Shown: positions 61,759-64,000 of the stretch, one piece after another
Layout: each line of letters begins with the position of its first letter
How positions within the stretch are numbered: position 1 is the stretch's first letter
NCBI GenBank assembly: GCA_020630395.1
Contig: JAHDBM010000011.1
Location: 1-64,000, forward strand
Direction: 5' to 3'
From: Flavobacteriales bacterium
GTDB lineage: Bacteria; Bacteroidota; Bacteroidia; Flavobacteriales_D; CAJJDF01
Length of the DNA: 64,000 bases
Program-made: the position numbers and the translations under genes
Notes under the pieces: generated by a model
Seen by the model: only the letters and a program-made list of their open reading frames with translations
What the model was told of the DNA's origin: nothing
The model's database searches: none

Positions 61759-61784
61759 TAACATAACCACTTAAAAATAACAAC

Positions 61785-62048
61785 ATGGAAACGATCAAAA
61801 ACATAGTATACGCAGGATTTGGAATTGCTAACGAAGTTAAAGCTAAAGCTGAAGAAAAATATAATAGCTTAGTTGAGGCTGGTAAAAAATATGACGAGCA
61901 AGATGGTAAGCATAAAGTAACTGATTTCTTCAAAACTATCGAAGAAACTACTGATAAGTATGCTCCTAAATTAGACGAATTAAAAGCTAAATTAGAAAAT
62001 CTTAAGCCAGATTTCTTAAAAAAGAACGAAGTAGAAGTTGAGAAATAA
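61785..62048 (+). CDS. Short phasin-like paralog lacking the basic tail
   Basis: METIKNIVYAGFGIANEVKAKAEEKYNSLVEAGKKYDEQDGKHKVTDFFK aligns with the upstream protein's N-terminus. Confidence 0.75.
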   Translation: METIKNIVYAGFGIANEVKAKAEEKYNSLVEAGKKYDEQDGKHKVTDFFKTIEETTDKYAPKLDELKAKLENLKPDFLKKNEVEVEK

Positions 62049-62073
62049 ATCGTAAGATTTATTGTTTATACCA

Positions 62074-62104
62074 AAAAGACCAAGCTATGCTTGGTCTTTT
62101 TTTT
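62074..62104 (+). terminator. Intrinsic terminator after the phasin-like pair
   Basis: aaaaagaccaagc tat gcttggtcttttttttt. Confidence 0.88.
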
Positions 62105-62199
62105 GTATATTTAATTAAATGTAAGCATTCCATAATCTAGTATTAAATAGCTATTATTTAATACTACTGTGAGTAAAATTTAATGCTAATTAATATTTT

Positions 62200-62535
62200 A
62201 TGAGAACTACACTTACTGGTAAAGTTGACTTTTTAAACTATTTAAGTCTTACTAAAAAAACTAAACCATTTTATGTCAAGGCTTATTATAAGCCTACTGA
62301 TATTTCAATAGCGGACTATAAAAAACTATCGATACTCGAATTATCATTTGACAACTATAATAAACTAGATGTTCTTCACAATAAATTTACAACCGAACTT
62401 TTTCTAGGTGATATAAATCTAGGTGGTCACGGAGCTAAATGCCGCATTGTAAAAATTAAACTAGCCGATCTACTTGAGAAACCCAAATCTATTCTGGATT
62501 GGTATGCTAATTATGCTGAAAAAATTTGGTTATAA
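62200..62535 (+). CDS. Hypothetical protein, 111 aa
   Basis: Intact ORF in a coding-consistent position; no family recognised. Confidence 0.5.
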   Translation: MRTTLTGKVDFLNYLSLTKKTKPFYVKAYYKPTDISIADYKKLSILELSFDNYNKLDVLHNKFTTELFLGDINLGGHGAKCRIVKIKLADLLEKPKSILDWYANYAEKIWL

Positions 62536-62543
62536 AAGCAAAA

Positions 62544-62580
62544 TCTCTACTCCCGAAACAATCACGGAACAGAGTAGAGA
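62544..62580. terminator. Possible hairpin between convergent genes
   Basis: tctctact ... agtagaga 8-bp arms, 21-nt loop, no clear T tract. Confidence 0.35.
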
Positions 62581-62605
62581 AATTACTTGATCACTTATAT
62601 ATTAA

Positions 62606-64000
62606 TTATCTAAAAATGGTTACCGGAAACTGATTTGTTACTTCTGTATTAGCATAAAAACCTTCTAACATCACATAATATGTACCTTGATTTAATTGAT
62701 CTCCGTCAAAATCAGTGCCGTCCCATCTAAATTCAGGATCATCAGATTCATACACTTGAATACCCCATCTGTTGTATATTTTTACATTTAAAACATCATA
62801 GCATCTATCATATTTTCCAATTAAATTATATTCATCATTATCACCATCACCATTTGGTGAAAATACATTTGGAACTGTAGCTAAATCTGTTGGTCTATTA
62901 ATGATAATCTTAACCTCTTCAGTAATCGTATCAGCTAATCCATCACAACCATCAGCAATAGCTACTAAATTTAAATTAAATTCATCTGGTACTAAAACTT
63001 CGCACTCATTGGGTGTCCAACAAAATCTAGCTCCAACAAAGCCAGTCCCACTAAAATTATTGGGATCTAATTGTGTAACATTAAATGTCTCATTCACTGA
63101 AGATCCAGTTGTTGCATCTATATAATTAAATGTATAATCGCCACCTGCATTTTGAGTTGGCAAATTATTTTGTGAACCAAAAACTGCTGCATTGCTTGTT
63201 AATTCTATTCTTATTGGATCATTAGGATTAGGATCTAATGCTACAATATCAAAACATCCTAATGCATCAAATTCTAACACTTGAGTTCTTTCAAAATTCG
63301 CAAATTCTGGAGATTCATCATATACACAGTTTAAGGATTCCCACTGATAATCATTAATCATCTCACCTATTTTAACTCCATTTCTAAACTCTTCAACTTT
63401 TATAGAAAAATTATACACCCCTAATGTACTTGATCTAGCTGTTAATATTCCTGTTACAGGATCAATACTCATCATACTTCCTGGACCAAGTATACTTGCT
63501 AAATTATGAACTGGGGTACCTTCCCATGGAACATTATCAAAAGGATATGATAAACTAGTCCAGTTGAGAGGAGTAACTAAAGAAAATCTTAAATCATCTC
63601 CATCTATATCGGTAACACCAAAATCAAACACTTTTACATTTCCTACACAAAAATATGCATCTGTTGGGTATGGAGCCCATTTAGGTGAACTATTACCACC
63701 AGCTATAGCTGGATCTGGAATATATATGTAATATAAACTTCCTTGAGATTCTGGATCAAAAATATTATCCACTATTCTATTTCTACAACATAATCCATAA
63801 GTTAAGTAATATCCGTTAGCATTATTCGCTAATGTTATAGTATCAATAAAATAATATTCTTCTACACATAGGTTTGGTGTGTAACATGGATCTCCTAGTG
63901 CTAAACGATTAATCGTTACATTATTTGATATATCAATAGTTGCAATTTGAACCTGTGGAGATGCATTCGTATCACCATCCCAAACTCCTACAGAAGATGG
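62606..64000 (-). CDS. Partial: secreted protein with type B (gliding motility-associated) C-terminal domain, running off the window edge
   Basis: Frame stays open upstream of the listed start to 64000 (GDPCYTPNLCVEEYYFIDTITLANNANGYYLTYGLCCRNRIVDNIFDPESQ); C-terminal VPNVFSPNGDGDNDEYNLIGKY...IYNRWGIQVYES. Confidence 0.88.
   Translation of the reverse strand, partial: PSSVGVWDGDTNASPQVQIATIDISNNVTINRLALGDPCYTPNLCVEEYYFIDTITLANNANGYYLTYGLCCRNRIVDNIFDPESQGSLYYIYIPDPAIAGGNSSPKWAPYPTDAYFCVGNVKVFDFGVTDIDGDDLRFSLVTPLNWTSLSYPFDNVPWEGTPVHNLASILGPGSMMSIDPVTGILTARSSTLGVYNFSIKVEEFRNGVKIGEMINDYQWESLNCVYDESPEFANFERTQVLEFDALGCFDIVALDPNPNDPIRIELTSNAAVFGSQNNLPTQNAGGDYTFNYIDATTGSSVNETFNVTQLDPNNFSGTGFVGARFCWTPNECEVLVPDEFNLNLVAIADGCDGLADTITEEVKIIINRPTDLATVPNVFSPNGDGDNDEYNLIGKYDRCYDVLNVKIYNRWGIQVYESDDPEFRWDGTDFDGDQLNQGTYYVMLEGFYANTEVTNQFPVTIFR

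Overview
AT-rich chromosomal window that looks like a free-living Bacteroidota/Flavobacteriia-type bacterium. Supporting signs are T9SS type A and type B C-terminal sorting domains, an S46 peptidase, BshC, and the thrS-infC-rpmI-rplT and mrdA-rodA gene pairs or operons. No rRNA, tRNA, CRISPR array, transposase or prophage was recognised. Most of the window is core gene content: dnaA, thrS, infC, rpmI, rplT, rnz, tag, folD, ffh, ppk1, trkH/trkA, mrdA/rodA and recR. The less ordinary parts are: (i) a tight four-gene cassette at 7763-12874 (GshB-like ATP-grasp; N-formylglutamate-amidohydrolase-like domain fused to a HExxxH/QEGLA DUF1704 peptidase; BshC; DinB/YfiT-like), a candidate thiol- or peptide-conjugation module; (ii) a 5'-nucleotidase split into two overlapping genes with different export signals (Tat versus lipoprotein); (iii) infC apparently starting at AUA; (iv) an uncalled 58-aa ORF with a GldL-like FKIMHWPGA motif; (v) a standalone OLD-type ATPase/TOPRIM gene next to dnaA; (vi) a tandem phasin-like pair in which only one copy has a histone-H1-like tail; (vii) seven predicted T9SS cargo proteins; (viii) intergenic palindromic repeats. 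All calls come from reading the sequence and recalling families. No database search was run.
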